A DNA stretch of 64,000 nt from Bradyrhizobium sp. AUGA SZCCT0176 (lineage in GTDB: Bacteria; Pseudomonadota; Alphaproteobacteria; Rhizobiales; Xanthobacteraceae): the NCBI RefSeq assembly GCF_018130145.1, contig NZ_JAFCMB010000002.1, forward strand, positions 186,001 to 250,000. The letters run 5' to 3'. Below are positions 8,314 through 16,614 of this stretch, in pieces (positions within the stretch are counted from its first letter, which is position 1; the number at the start of each line of letters is the position of its first letter). The notes under the pieces were generated by a model. That model was not told the DNA's origin and searched no databases. It saw only the letters and a program-made list of their open reading frames with translations. The translations under genes and the position numbers were made by a program.

Positions 8314-9387
8314 TCAGTTGAACCTGAGTTCGTCGGCGCCGATCTCGGCGAAATAAGGCGCCTGCATCGCCGGCGTCACGTCCTCGATCCGCGGCGGCGA
8401 CCATTTTGGACTGCGGTCCTTGTCGATCACGGCGGCGCGCACGCCCTCGCGGAAATCGTCGCTGGCGAAGACTTCCAGCGCCGCGCGATATTCCCGCATC
8501 AGGCATTCTTCCAGCGAGGACGACGCCCGCGCCAGCCGAAGCAGTTTCAGCGTGACCACCATGCCGCGCGGGGATTTTTCACCGAGCGTCTTCAGCGTCG
8601 CCTGCGCCAGTTCCGATCCGTCGCGCTGCAGGGCGGCGACGATATCTTCCATCCGGTCATGGGCGAACCAGTTGTCGATTTTTGCCTGCATCGCGGCGAC
8701 GGGACCGGCAGTCTCGCCGGTCGCAAAGCCATCAATAAGGGTCTTGATTTCGGCTGATGTTGCTCCGGGCCGGACCTTGGTCAGCGCCTCGCGCAGTGCG
8801 GCCAATTTGGCCGACGGCACCACCGCATCGGCAAAACGGGCGTTGACAGCGTCGGGGCCGTTCATGGTCTGGCCGGTCAGGCCAAAATAGGTTCCGATCT
8901 CGCCCGGCGAATGCGAGAGCAGCCAGGTGCCGCCGACATCCGGGAAAAAGCCGAGGCCGACTTCAGGCATGGCAAGCTTTGTCCGCTCGGTCACCACGCG
9001 ATGGCTGCTGTGGGCGGATAGCCCGACGCCGCCGCCCATTACGATGCCGTCCATGAAGGCGACATAGGGCTTTGGGAATCTCTTGATGCGGGCGTTGAGG
9101 ATGTATTCCTCGCGCCACAGGATTTTGCCGAGATCGCCGGCGACCTTCGAGCTTTCCCAGAGCGCGCGGATATCGCCGCCGGCGCAGAGGCCGCGCTCGC
9201 CTGCCCCCTCAAGCAGGATCACCGCGACCGCTGGATCGGCCTCGAACTGATCGAGCGCCTTGTCGATGTCGCGAAACATCTCCAACGTCACGGCATTGAT
9301 CGCCTTCGGCCGGTTGAGGCGGATTACGCCGCAAGATCCCTCGCGCCGCGCGATCAGGTCACCCTCTGGCGATTCGACTGCTGTCAT
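8314..9387 (-). CDS. 3-hydroxyisobutyryl-CoA hydrolase (HIBCH-type crotonase)
   Basis: Crotonase-fold thioesterase of 357 residues, longer than hydratases (about 260) as expected for HIBCH. Oxyanion-hole region GIVMGGGVGLS, then MPEVGLGFFPDVGG, which carries the Glu and Asp used for hydrolysis in the HIBCH group. Function: release of free 3-hydroxyisobutyrate for MmsB. The start at 9387 makes an ATGA overlap with the stop of the acyl-CoA dehydrogenase gene, so translation is probably coupled. The open frame continues upstream to 9639, but that part is antisense-like within the dehydrogenase gene and was not used. Confidence 0.9.
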   Translation of the reverse strand: MTAVESPEGDLIARREGSCGVIRLNRPKAINAVTLEMFRDIDKALDQFEADPAVAVILLEGAGERGLCAGGDIRALWESSKVAGDLGKILWREEYILNARIKRFPKPYVAFMDGIVMGGGVGLSAHSSHRVVTERTKLAMPEVGLGFFPDVGGTWLLSHSPGEIGTYFGLTGQTMNGPDAVNARFADAVVPSAKLAALREALTKVRPGATSAEIKTLIDGFATGETAGPVAAMQAKIDNWFAHDRMEDIVAALQRDGSELAQATLKTLGEKSPRGMVVTLKLLRLARASSSLEECLMREYRAALEVFASDDFREGVRAAVIDKDRSPKWSPPRIEDVTPAMQAPYFAEIGADELRFN

Positions 9388-10529
9388 CGCGCGCCTTCGA
9401 TCAGTTTTCGCGACACAATCAACCGCATGATCTCGTTGGTCCCTTCCAGGATCTGGTGCACGCGCAAATCGCGCACGATCTTTTCGATGCCGTATTCGCT
9501 GAGGTAACCGTAGCCGCCATGCAGTTGCAGCGCCTGGTTGGCAACCTCGAAACCGACATCGGTGCCAAAGCGCTTGGCCATCGCGCACAGCATGGTTGCG
9601 TCCGCATCCTTGCGGTCGAGCGCGGCGGCTGCGCGCCACACAAAGGTCCGCGCCGCCTCCAGTTCGGTCGCCATGTCGGCGAGGCGAAACTGCAGCGCCT
9701 GGAATTCGTCGAGGCGCTTGCCAAAGGCTTTCCGCTCTTTCATGTAGCTAAGCGATTTATCGAGCGCGTTCTGCGCGCCGCCGAGCGAACAGGCGGCGAT
9801 GTTGATGCGGCCGCCATCGAGCCCGGCCATCGCGATCTTGAAGCCGATGCCCTCGTCGCCGAGGCGATTTTCGATCGGCACGCGAGCGTTTTCAAAAATC
9901 ACCGCGCGGGTCGGCTGGGCGTTCCAGCCCATCTTGCGCTCATTGGCGCCGAACGACAGCCCTGGCGTATCGCCCTCGATCACCAGGGTCGAGATGCCGC
10001 CGGGGCCATCGGCGCCGGTGCGCACCATCACCACATAGAGATCGCCCTTGCCGGCGCCTGAAATGAACTGTTTCTGGCCGTTGAGCACGTAGTGATCGCC
10101 GTCGCGCACCGCGCGGGTACGCAAGGCAGCCGCGTCCGATCCGGAGCCCGGCTCGGTCAGGCAATAGCTCGCCAGCAGCTCCATGGTGCAGAGTTTTGGC
10201 AACCACTTCTGGCGCTGGGTATCGTTGCCATAGGCATCGATCATCCAGGACGCCATGTTGTGGATCGAGATGAACGCCGACACCGTCGGGCAGCCCTGCG
10301 CCAGAGCCTCGAAGATCAGCGCGGCGTCGAACCGCGTCAGCGCCGAGCCGCCGACATCGTCGCGGATATAGATCCCGCCGATGCCGAGCGTCGCCGCCTC
10401 GCGCATCACGTCGACGGGAAAATGCTTTTCCTCGTCCCAGCGGATCGCATGCGGCGCGATTTTTTCCGCGGCGAACTCCCGCGCCATATCGCGAACCGCA
10501 ATCTGGTCCTCGTTGAGAGCGAAATGCAT
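9384..10529 (-). CDS. Isobutyryl-CoA-type acyl-CoA dehydrogenase
   Basis: FAD acyl-CoA dehydrogenase of 381 residues. It has the flavin-binding YCLTEPGSGSDAAAL, the KQFISGAG loop, QLHGGYGYLSEYGIEK and a C-terminal QILEGTNEIMR whose first Glu aligns with the catalytic base of medium-chain and isobutyryl-CoA dehydrogenases. In this operon it should convert isobutyryl-CoA to methacrylyl-CoA. No dedicated methacrylyl-CoA hydratase is in the run; a crotonase elsewhere could serve. Specificity is inferred from context. Confidence 0.9.
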   Translation of the reverse strand: MHFALNEDQIAVRDMAREFAAEKIAPHAIRWDEEKHFPVDVMREAATLGIGGIYIRDDVGGSALTRFDAALIFEALAQGCPTVSAFISIHNMASWMIDAYGNDTQRQKWLPKLCTMELLASYCLTEPGSGSDAAALRTRAVRDGDHYVLNGQKQFISGAGKGDLYVVMVRTGADGPGGISTLVIEGDTPGLSFGANERKMGWNAQPTRAVIFENARVPIENRLGDEGIGFKIAMAGLDGGRINIAACSLGGAQNALDKSLSYMKERKAFGKRLDEFQALQFRLADMATELEAARTFVWRAAAALDRKDADATMLCAMAKRFGTDVGFEVANQALQLHGGYGYLSEYGIEKIVRDLRVHQILEGTNEIMRLIVSRKLIEGAR

Positions 10530-10550
10530 TTTGCGCTCGGCTTCTGCGCG

Positions 10551-12047
10551 CTAGTTCATCGTCGGAATCGAGAACTCCGCGCCCTCCTTCACACCCGACG
10601 GCCAGCGCGAGGTGATGGTCTTGGTCTTGGTGTAGAAGCGGATCGAATCCGGGCCGTGCTGGTTGAGATCGCCGAAGCCGGACTTCTTCCAGCCGCCGAA
10701 AGTGTAATAGGCGATCGGCACCGGGATCGGCACGTTGATGCCGACCATGCCGACATTGACCTTGGCGGCGAAATCGCGCGCGGCGTCGCCGTCGCGGGTG
10801 AAGATCGCAACGCCATTGCCATAGTCATGGTCCGACGGCAGAGCCAGCGCTTCCTTGTAGTCGTGCGCGCGCACCACCGACAGCACGGGGCCAAAGATCT
10901 CTTCCTTGTAGATCCGCATGTCCTTGGTGACGTTGTCGAACAGCGAACCGCCGAGATAGAATCCGTTCTCGTAGCCCTGCATCTTGAAGCCACGGCCGTC
11001 GACGGCGAGCGTCGCGCCTTCCTTGACACCGATATCGATGTAGCTCTTCACCTTCTCGACCGCTTCGCGCGTCACCAGCGGGCCGTAATCGGCCGAGGGA
11101 TCGATCGAGGTGCCGATCTTGAGCGACTCCACGCGCGGGATCAGCTTTTCCATCAGGCGATCGGCGGCGGTCTTGCCCACGGGCACCACGACCGAAATCG
11201 CCATGCAGCGCTCGCCGGCCGAACCGTAGCCGGCGCCGATCAGGGCATCGACAGCTTGGTCCATATCGGCGTCGGGCATGACGATGGCGTGGTTCTTGGC
11301 GCCGCCGAAACACTGGCACCGCTTGCCGGTCTGTGCAGCGCGCTCGTAGATGTACTGCGCAATCGGCGTCGAGCCGACAAAGCCGATCGCCTTGATATCG
11401 GGATCGTCGAGGATGGCGTCGACGGCCTCCTTGTCCCCGTTGACGACGTTGAGCACGCCGGGCGGCAGGCCGGCCTCGATCATCAGGGCGGCCAGCATCA
11501 TTGGCACGCCGGGATCGCGCTCCGACGGCTTCAGGATGAAGGCATTGCCGCAGGCGATCGCCGGCGCGAATTTCCACATCGGGATCATCGCCGGGAAATT
11601 GAACGGCGTGATGCCGGCGACGACGCCGAGCGGTTGCCGCATCGAATAGATGTCGATGCCGGGGCCGGCGCCTTCGGTGTATTCGCCCTTCATCAGGTGC
11701 GGAATGCCGCAGGCGAATTCGGCGACTTCGAGTCCGCGCTGGATATCGCCCTTGGCGTCGGGAACGGTTTTGCCATGCTCACGCGCAAGGCAATCAGCGA
11801 GTTTGTCGTAATCACGCTGTACCAGTTCGACGAATTTCATCATCACGCGCGCGCGGCGCTGCGGGTTGGTCGCGGCCCATTCCGGCTGAGCTGCCCTGGC
11901 GTTCTCGACGGCGGCGCGAACCTCGGCCTTGGACGCCAGCGCCACCTTGGCCTGGACGTCGCCGGTCATCGGCTCGAATACGTCGGCCGTGCGGCCCGAG
12001 TTGCCCTTGACCTCTTTGCCGCCGATGAAATGTCCGATTGAACGCAT
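10551..12047 (-). CDS. mmsA: Methylmalonate-semialdehyde dehydrogenase (CoA-acylating)
   Basis: Aldehyde dehydrogenase of 498 residues that converts methylmalonate semialdehyde plus CoA to propionyl-CoA and CO2 using NAD. Visible signatures: ITPFNFPAMIPMW, FVGSTPIAQYIYERA, and GSAGERCMAIS with the catalytic cysteine, all typical of MmsA. First gene of the minus-strand valine run, 21 bases before the acyl-CoA dehydrogenase, and divergent from a LysR regulator 99 bases away. Confidence 0.95.
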   Translation of the reverse strand: MRSIGHFIGGKEVKGNSGRTADVFEPMTGDVQAKVALASKAEVRAAVENARAAQPEWAATNPQRRARVMMKFVELVQRDYDKLADCLAREHGKTVPDAKGDIQRGLEVAEFACGIPHLMKGEYTEGAGPGIDIYSMRQPLGVVAGITPFNFPAMIPMWKFAPAIACGNAFILKPSERDPGVPMMLAALMIEAGLPPGVLNVVNGDKEAVDAILDDPDIKAIGFVGSTPIAQYIYERAAQTGKRCQCFGGAKNHAIVMPDADMDQAVDALIGAGYGSAGERCMAISVVVPVGKTAADRLMEKLIPRVESLKIGTSIDPSADYGPLVTREAVEKVKSYIDIGVKEGATLAVDGRGFKMQGYENGFYLGGSLFDNVTKDMRIYKEEIFGPVLSVVRAHDYKEALALPSDHDYGNGVAIFTRDGDAARDFAAKVNVGMVGINVPIPVPIAYYTFGGWKKSGFGDLNQHGPDSIRFYTKTKTITSRWPSGVKEGAEFSIPTMN

Positions 12048-12116
12048 GAATCTTCTCCCTAGACCCGGTTAGATCGCTTTACCGCCCTTTTTGACCTGCA
12101 TTTCCTAGGATACAAG

Positions 12117-12130
12117 TGCGATAAATTGCA
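12117..12130. promoter_or_regulatory. Candidate LysR-type operator (T-N11-A box) between mmsA and lysR
   Basis: TGCGATAAATTGCA is an imperfect dyad (TGCRAT and ATTGCA halves, five of six bases matching) with T-N11-A spacing, located in the 99-base divergent intergenic region and 17 bases before the preferred regulator ATG. Position and form fit autoregulation plus control of mmsA. No other strong dyad was seen in this gap. This is pattern evidence only. Confidence 0.4.
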
Positions 12131-12146
12131 CCATAGATGTGCGGAA

Positions 12147-13061
12147 ATGCTGGATCAAGGCGGCGGTACGATCGATTGGGATGACTTCCGTTTTCTGCTG
12201 GCGATTGCGCGCGGCGGAACGGTATCCGCTGCCGCAAAACAGCTTGGCGTCGATCATGCCACAGTGATCCGGCGTGTCGACCGGCTGGAACGGCATCTGT
12301 CCGCAAAACTGTTTGATCGGCGTAAAACCGGATATTTGCTGACCGAGGCCGGCCAGCGCGTCGCCGACAGCGCGGAAGCAATGGAATCGACCATCGTCGC
12401 CAACCAGGAGGCGGTCGGCGGCTCCCGCGCGCATCTGACCGGCACGGTGCGGATCGGGGCGCCGGACGGGTTTGGCAGCCACTTCCTGGCCTCGCGGCTG
12501 GTAAAATTCGTCGAGCGATACCCGGACCTCGACCTGCAGCTGGTCGCCACCGCGCGGCTGTTCAGCCTCTCCAAGCGCGAGGCCGATATCGCGATCAGCC
12601 TGACGATGCCGAAGGAAGGCCGGATCGTCGGGCGCAAGCTGCTCGACTACAGCCTCGGGCTTTATGCCGCCCCCGCCTATCTCGATCGCGCGCCCGGGAT
12701 TACCGGGCGCAGCGACCTCGCCGCACATCGTTTCGTCGGCTACATCGAGGAACTGCTGTTCACGCCGGAACTGGATTATCTGCCGCAGGTTAGCCCGAAG
12801 ATCTCCGCTAAATTCCGCAGCGCCAATCTGATCGCCCAGCTCAACGCCACCATCGCCGGCTTCGGCATCGCCGTGCTGCCGCATTTCATGGCGACGGCGC
12901 ATCCCGAGCTGCGCCCGGTGCTGCCGGACGAGATCACGATATCGCGGACGTTCTGGCTGCTGATGCATGCAGACAGCAAGGATCTGGCGCGGATCCGCGC
13001 GGTGGCGGATTACATCTATGAGACGGTGGAGAACGAGCGCGGGCTGTTCAGCGGGCGGTGA
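12147..13061 (+). CDS. LysR-family transcriptional regulator
   Basis: LTTR of 304 residues: N-terminal winged helix-turn-helix (DDFRFLLAIARGGTVSAAAKQLGVDHATVIRRVDRLE) and a periplasmic-binding-protein-like effector domain (GTVRIGAPDGFGS onward). The ATG at 12147 is chosen because the HTH begins about ten residues later; a TTG seven codons upstream is possible. Divergent from mmsA, so the likely role is control of the valine-degradation run, with a valine intermediate as effector. Both role and effector are inferred from position. Confidence 0.88.
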   Translation: MLDQGGGTIDWDDFRFLLAIARGGTVSAAAKQLGVDHATVIRRVDRLERHLSAKLFDRRKTGYLLTEAGQRVADSAEAMESTIVANQEAVGGSRAHLTGTVRIGAPDGFGSHFLASRLVKFVERYPDLDLQLVATARLFSLSKREADIAISLTMPKEGRIVGRKLLDYSLGLYAAPAYLDRAPGITGRSDLAAHRFVGYIEELLFTPELDYLPQVSPKISAKFRSANLIAQLNATIAGFGIAVLPHFMATAHPELRPVLPDEITISRTFWLLMHADSKDLARIRAVADYIYETVENERGLFSGR

Positions 13062-13070
13062 AGCGACGTG

Positions 13071-13213
13071 TCGTCCCGGCCTAGTGCGCAATTGCGCACG
13101 GGGGCCGGGACCCATAACCACAGGCTGCAATCGTCTGCCGAGATCGTTGTTAATTGCTTTCTTTTCCAACACGGCCGTCACGGCGTATGGGTCCCGGCCT
13201 TCGCCGGGTCGAC
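13071..13213. repeat. Intergenic palindromic repeat, TCGTCCCGGC...GGGACCCATA type
   Basis: Left block TCGTCCCGGC with CCGGGACCCATA and right block TATGGGTCCCGG with CGCCGGGTCGAC are inverted. A TGCGCAATTGCGCA self-complementary insert lies in the left block. Related copies occur at 45637-45756, 49750-49892 and 62765-62902. It separates convergent genes. Confidence 0.83.
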
Positions 13214-13230
13214 AGCGGTGGTGGTGGCTT

Positions 13231-13845
13231 CTAATTCGGCTTCGACTTCGCTGCGGCCTTCTTCGCCGCCGCCGCGCGACCGAGCACGGCCTCGCGCCCG
13301 GCGGCCAGCATTTCGTCGGAAAACTCGCCATTGCCGGCGATCCGCGACAGCACCAGCGTGCCCATCATGGTCGCGAGCGCCGCGACCGCCTGCTTGCGCG
13401 CGACTTTGCGCGGCACGTCGAGAATCTGATCGGCCATCATGTCGATCATCGCTTCCAGCTTGGCCGCAAAAGCCTTCCGCGTCTTCGCGCTCTCACGCGC
13501 GATCTCGGCGCCGAGCGTCGGAATCGCGCAACCATGGCCGGGATCGTCGCGATGAACAGGCGTCAGATAATTCTCGACGATGGTTGCGAGACGCTTGTCC
13601 GGCGGGGTCTCGTCGGCGACCTTGCGCCAGCGCTCGGTCGAGCGGTCCATCGCATAGGCAAAGGCTTCGATGACAAGCGCCTCGCGGGAATCGAAATGGG
13701 CGTAGAAGCCGCCATGGGTCAGGCCGGCCTCCTTCATCAGGTCGGCGACGCCGATGCCATGCGCGCCCTTTTCGCGAAGCCGCACGGAAGCCTTCTTCAC
13801 GATCCGCGCGTGGGTTTCCTGCTTGTGCTCCTTGGAATACCGCAT
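13231..13845 (-). CDS. TetR-family transcriptional regulator
   Basis: TetR repressor of 204 residues with an N-terminal HTH (HARIVKKASVRLREKG, GIGVADLMKEAGLTHGGFYAHFDSREAL) and a variable helical ligand-binding domain. The C-terminus is Ala/Lys rich (AAAAKKAAAKSK). Transcribed in the same direction as, and 66 bases after, a thioesterase gene whose flanks carry possible operator dyads; it may control that gene and itself. Ligand unknown. Confidence 0.88.
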   Translation of the reverse strand: MRYSKEHKQETHARIVKKASVRLREKGAHGIGVADLMKEAGLTHGGFYAHFDSREALVIEAFAYAMDRSTERWRKVADETPPDKRLATIVENYLTPVHRDDPGHGCAIPTLGAEIARESAKTRKAFAAKLEAMIDMMADQILDVPRKVARKQAVAALATMMGTLVLSRIAGNGEFSDEMLAAGREAVLGRAAAAKKAAAKSKPN

Positions 13846-13880
13846 CGTAATCCCATAACCATTAGATGTTTGCAGTCATA

Positions 13881-13913
13881 TAATAGCAGTTGCGCGTAAA
13901 AATAGCTGCAACT
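13881..13913. promoter_or_regulatory. Candidate operator dyad upstream of tetR
   Basis: An inverted pair AGTTGC (13888-13893) and GCAACT (13908-13913) lies between the thioesterase stop and the TetR start, next to an AT-rich TCATATAATA stretch (13877-13886). A similar TCATATTATA stretch sits just upstream of the thioesterase gene near 14478. Shared sequence at both promoters suggests, but does not prove, a common TetR site. Confidence 0.3.
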
Positions 13914-14451
13914 ATTTCGTTTTAGCCTCGCCGCCGATCATCGAGAAGGTGGCGGTCGCGTGCACTGCAAGATTGCCGGCGCCGTCGCGGACAAAGCCTT
14001 CGGTATAGCTGGTCTGGCGGCCGAGTTTTATGATTTTGCCTTCGGCCGAGATCTTGCCCGACTTGACCGAGAGCGGCCGCAGATAGGTCAGCTTGAGATC
14101 GAGCGTCACCGCGCCCTGCCCGGCCGGCAGCATGGTCGAGATCGCACAACCCATGGCGGTATCCAGCAGAGCCGCCGCGGTCGCGCCGTGCAGCAGACCG
14201 ATGGTATTTTCCAGGCTTTCGTGCGGTTCGAGTTCCATCACGATCCGCCCCGGTTCGGCCGTGCGAAGGCGGAAATCGATCAGGCGGGCCATCGGCGGTT
14301 CCGGCAGCACGCCGTCGCGGATCGCGCACATCGCCTCCATGCCCGTCATCCCTGCGGCGGCCTTCGCGGCCGGCCCCGGCGTCTGCCAGTCGACCACGCG
14401 CTCCCGGCGCATGGCTGAAGAAAACAGGTCGGCGGTATCAATCGCGCTCAT
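13912..14451 (-). CDS. PaaI-type hot-dog thioesterase
   Basis: Acyl-CoA thioesterase-like protein of 179 residues. The C-terminal 130 residues hold a 4HBT/PaaI hot-dog domain: LENTIGLLHGATAAALLDTAMGCAI carries the conserved H-G and Asp of this group, and QGAVTLDLKLTYLRPL the second strand. The first 50 residues are an extension. It would hydrolyse aromatic or medium-chain acyl-CoAs to protect CoA pools. Upstream of the TetR gene on the same strand. Substrate unknown. Confidence 0.85.
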   Translation of the reverse strand: MSAIDTADLFSSAMRRERVVDWQTPGPAAKAAAGMTGMEAMCAIRDGVLPEPPMARLIDFRLRTAEPGRIVMELEPHESLENTIGLLHGATAAALLDTAMGCAISTMLPAGQGAVTLDLKLTYLRPLSVKSGKISAEGKIIKLGRQTSYTEGFVRDGAGNLAVHATATFSMIGGEAKTK

Positions 14452-14465
14452 GGCAACTCCTTTTA

Positions 14466-14491
14466 GATGACGATTATCATATTATATGGCC
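14466..14491. promoter_or_regulatory. AT-rich dyad upstream of the thioesterase gene
   Basis: ATGACGATTATCAT is an imperfect palindrome (ATGA and TCAT arms), followed directly by ATTATATGG. It begins about 15 bases before the thioesterase start in a 158-base divergent gap, where a promoter or operator is expected. Compare with the candidate site before tetR. Confidence 0.3.
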
Positions 14492-14609
14492 GACCGTCGC
14501 CGCGCAACGCCTCTCGCCTGCCTGCCCTTGACAATTCAGCGCATTGTCCGGGAAGTGGCGTGAACCGTGCCATTGAACCCAAAAACCAAAACCAATCAGA
14601 GAAAATCAG

Positions 14610-15380
14610 ATGGAAATGATCAATCCCCATTGCGGTATCGACCGCGATCCGCGCGGCGTGGTGCGGCTGTCGATCTGCAACGCCGGTTCGCTGAACATCC
14701 TGAGTTCGGCCGTCACATCAGGCGTACGCGAAGGCTTCGAGAAACTCGCCACCGATCGGACCATTCGCGCGGTGATCCTGGCCGGCCAAAGCGAGAAGAG
14801 CATGATCGGCGGCGCCGACATCAAGGAAATGGCGAAACTCGACCAGAAATCCGCCGAAGCCTTCATCACGCGGCTGCGCGACCTCTGCGAAGCCGTGCGC
14901 CAATTCCCGGCGCCCGTGATCGCGCGGCTGCCGGGCTGGTGTCTCGGCGGCGGCCTTGAAGTCGCGGCTGCCTGCGATTTCCGGATTGCCGCGCACGACG
15001 CCCATTTCGGCATGCCGGAGGTCAAGGTCGGGATTCCCTCGGTGATCCACGCAGCACTCTTGCCGCGGCTGATCGGCTGGGGCCGCGCCCGCTGGCTTGT
15101 CATGACGGCCGAAAACATCGACGCGCCGACGGCGCTGGCCTGGGGACTGGTCGACAAGGTCGCGCCGGCCGGCGGCCTCGATGACGCGGTCGAGCATACG
15201 GTCAAGGCGCTGCTCGAATGCGGAGCGGAAGCGCTGCGTTCGCAGAAGGCGCTCATGCGACAATGGGAAGAGCTGCCGCTGACGGAATCTGTCAATCTTA
15301 GCGTTGGCGTATTCGGGCAGTCCTTCCTGACCGGCGAACCGCAGCGGATGATGCAGGGATTTCTCGACCGGAAGCGATAG
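14610..15380 (+). CDS. Enoyl-CoA hydratase (crotonase family)
   Basis: Crotonase of 256 residues. Both hydratase glutamates are present: one in LGGGLEVAAACD and one in HFGMPEVKVG, matching E144 and E164 of rat mitochondrial hydratase. The oxyanion loop is SEKSMIGGADIKEM. It is expected to hydrate a 2-enoyl-CoA. The next gene, a SolA-like oxidase, begins 14 bases downstream on the same strand, an unusual pairing. It could also supply the methacrylyl-CoA hydratase step missing from the valine operon, though nothing specific shows that. Confidence 0.88.
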   Translation: MEMINPHCGIDRDPRGVVRLSICNAGSLNILSSAVTSGVREGFEKLATDRTIRAVILAGQSEKSMIGGADIKEMAKLDQKSAEAFITRLRDLCEAVRQFPAPVIARLPGWCLGGGLEVAAACDFRIAAHDAHFGMPEVKVGIPSVIHAALLPRLIGWGRARWLVMTAENIDAPTALAWGLVDKVAPAGGLDDAVEHTVKALLECGAEALRSQKALMRQWEELPLTESVNLSVGVFGQSFLTGEPQRMMQGFLDRKR

Positions 15381-15394
15381 GCGCAGGAGAAGAA

Positions 15395-16561
15395 ATGGAA
15401 CGGTCGTTCGACGCAATCGTACTCGGTTTGGGAGCAATGGGCTCCGCCGCGACTTACCAGCTGGCCAGTCGAGGCGCCTCCGTTCTCGGGATTGATCAGT
15501 TCAAGCCGCCTCATGAGTTGGGTTCGACGCACGGCGATACCCGAATTACGCGTATCGCCTGCGGCGAGGGTCCCGAGTATTCGCCATTTGCCCAGCGGTC
15601 GCACGAGATATGGCGCGACATCGAGAGCCGAACCGGTCGGGATCTTTTCACCCAAAATGGACTGCTGGTGATCTCAGGCAAGGGTCAGCGTGCAGCTGGA
15701 CATGAAAATCCGGAATTCCTCAAGACCACGGTGGCAGCGGCCGACGAGGCCAGGATCCACTACGAAATTCTGGATGGCAAAACGATCAAGGAACGTTTTC
15801 CCGCCTTCAATGTCAACGACGACGACGAAGCCTATTTCGACGAGGTCAGCGGCTTTGTGCGACCTGAATCATGCGTCGAGGCACAGCTTCAGCTCGCGGC
15901 CACCTCGGGCGCCGTGCTGCGCTTTTACGAGAAGGTGCTCAAATTCGAACCCGATGGCGACGGCGTGCAGGTGACGACAGGCGTCAGCACCTATCGCGCC
16001 AAAAAACTCATCGTAACCGCTGGTCCATGGATCAACCAGGTATTAGGCCTGGATCGGCAATTCAGCATAACACGGCAGGTGCTTTATTGGTTTGGCCTGA
16101 AAAACCAGAACCAATACGCCGAATTTCTTCCAGAGCGATTTCCGGTCTACATCTGGCAACTTCCGGCACCCCAGAGCATCTACGGCTTTCCCTTGATTGG
16201 CCATCCCGAACAGGGGGTGAAGATCGCCACCGAGCAGTATGAGGATACGACGACGCCCGACACGGTTCGCCGGAGCGTTTGTCCAGACGAAATCACCAGG
16301 ATGTTCAGAACCTATGTCGGGCCGTTCTTCCCTGGCCTCGACGAAACGTGCGTGAAGACGAAGGTGTGCCTTTACACCTGTGTGAAGAACGCCCGGTTCA
16401 TCATTGACCATCACCCCGACATGAAGAACGTCATCATAGCCTCGCCGTGCTCGGGACACGGGTTCAAACATTCCGCCGCTGTTGGAGAAACCCTTGCGCA
16501 GATGGCGCTTGGTCAATCACATCTGGACGTAAGCAAGTTCTCGTTTTCAGGCGCTATCTGA
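15395..16561 (+). CDS. solA: N-methyl-tryptophan oxidase / monomeric sarcosine oxidase-like flavoenzyme
   Basis: FAD amine oxidase of 388 residues in the MSOX/SolA family, which oxidatively demethylates N-methyl amino acids with release of formaldehyde and H2O2. Dinucleotide motif VLGLGAMGSAATYQLA, STHGDTRITRIACGEG near the flavin, and KVCLYTC near residue 325, where the first Cys aligns with the covalent flavin attachment site. SGHGFKHSAAVGE follows as in the family. AGGAGAAG precedes the ATG. Co-directional with the crotonase 14 bases upstream. True substrate (N-methyltryptophan, sarcosine, pipecolate or other) unknown. Confidence 0.82.
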   Translation: MERSFDAIVLGLGAMGSAATYQLASRGASVLGIDQFKPPHELGSTHGDTRITRIACGEGPEYSPFAQRSHEIWRDIESRTGRDLFTQNGLLVISGKGQRAAGHENPEFLKTTVAAADEARIHYEILDGKTIKERFPAFNVNDDDEAYFDEVSGFVRPESCVEAQLQLAATSGAVLRFYEKVLKFEPDGDGVQVTTGVSTYRAKKLIVTAGPWINQVLGLDRQFSITRQVLYWFGLKNQNQYAEFLPERFPVYIWQLPAPQSIYGFPLIGHPEQGVKIATEQYEDTTTPDTVRRSVCPDEITRMFRTYVGPFFPGLDETCVKTKVCLYTCVKNARFIIDHHPDMKNVIIASPCSGHGFKHSAAVGETLAQMALGQSHLDVSKFSFSGAI

Positions 16562-16614
16562 GATCCCGGCGCGCTTCGCTGCAAAAAGGCGGCCACGACA
16601 ATTTATCCCCCGCC

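Noticed and set aside
10092..12041. 649-codon plus-strand frame
   Set aside because: Antisense to mmsA and the acyl-CoA dehydrogenase gene; composition is typical of shadow frames (His, Asp, Arg, Gly rich).
14528..14533. TTGACA as a promoter -35 element before the crotonase gene
   Set aside because: No matching -10 hexamer at 16-18 bases, so it was not listed.
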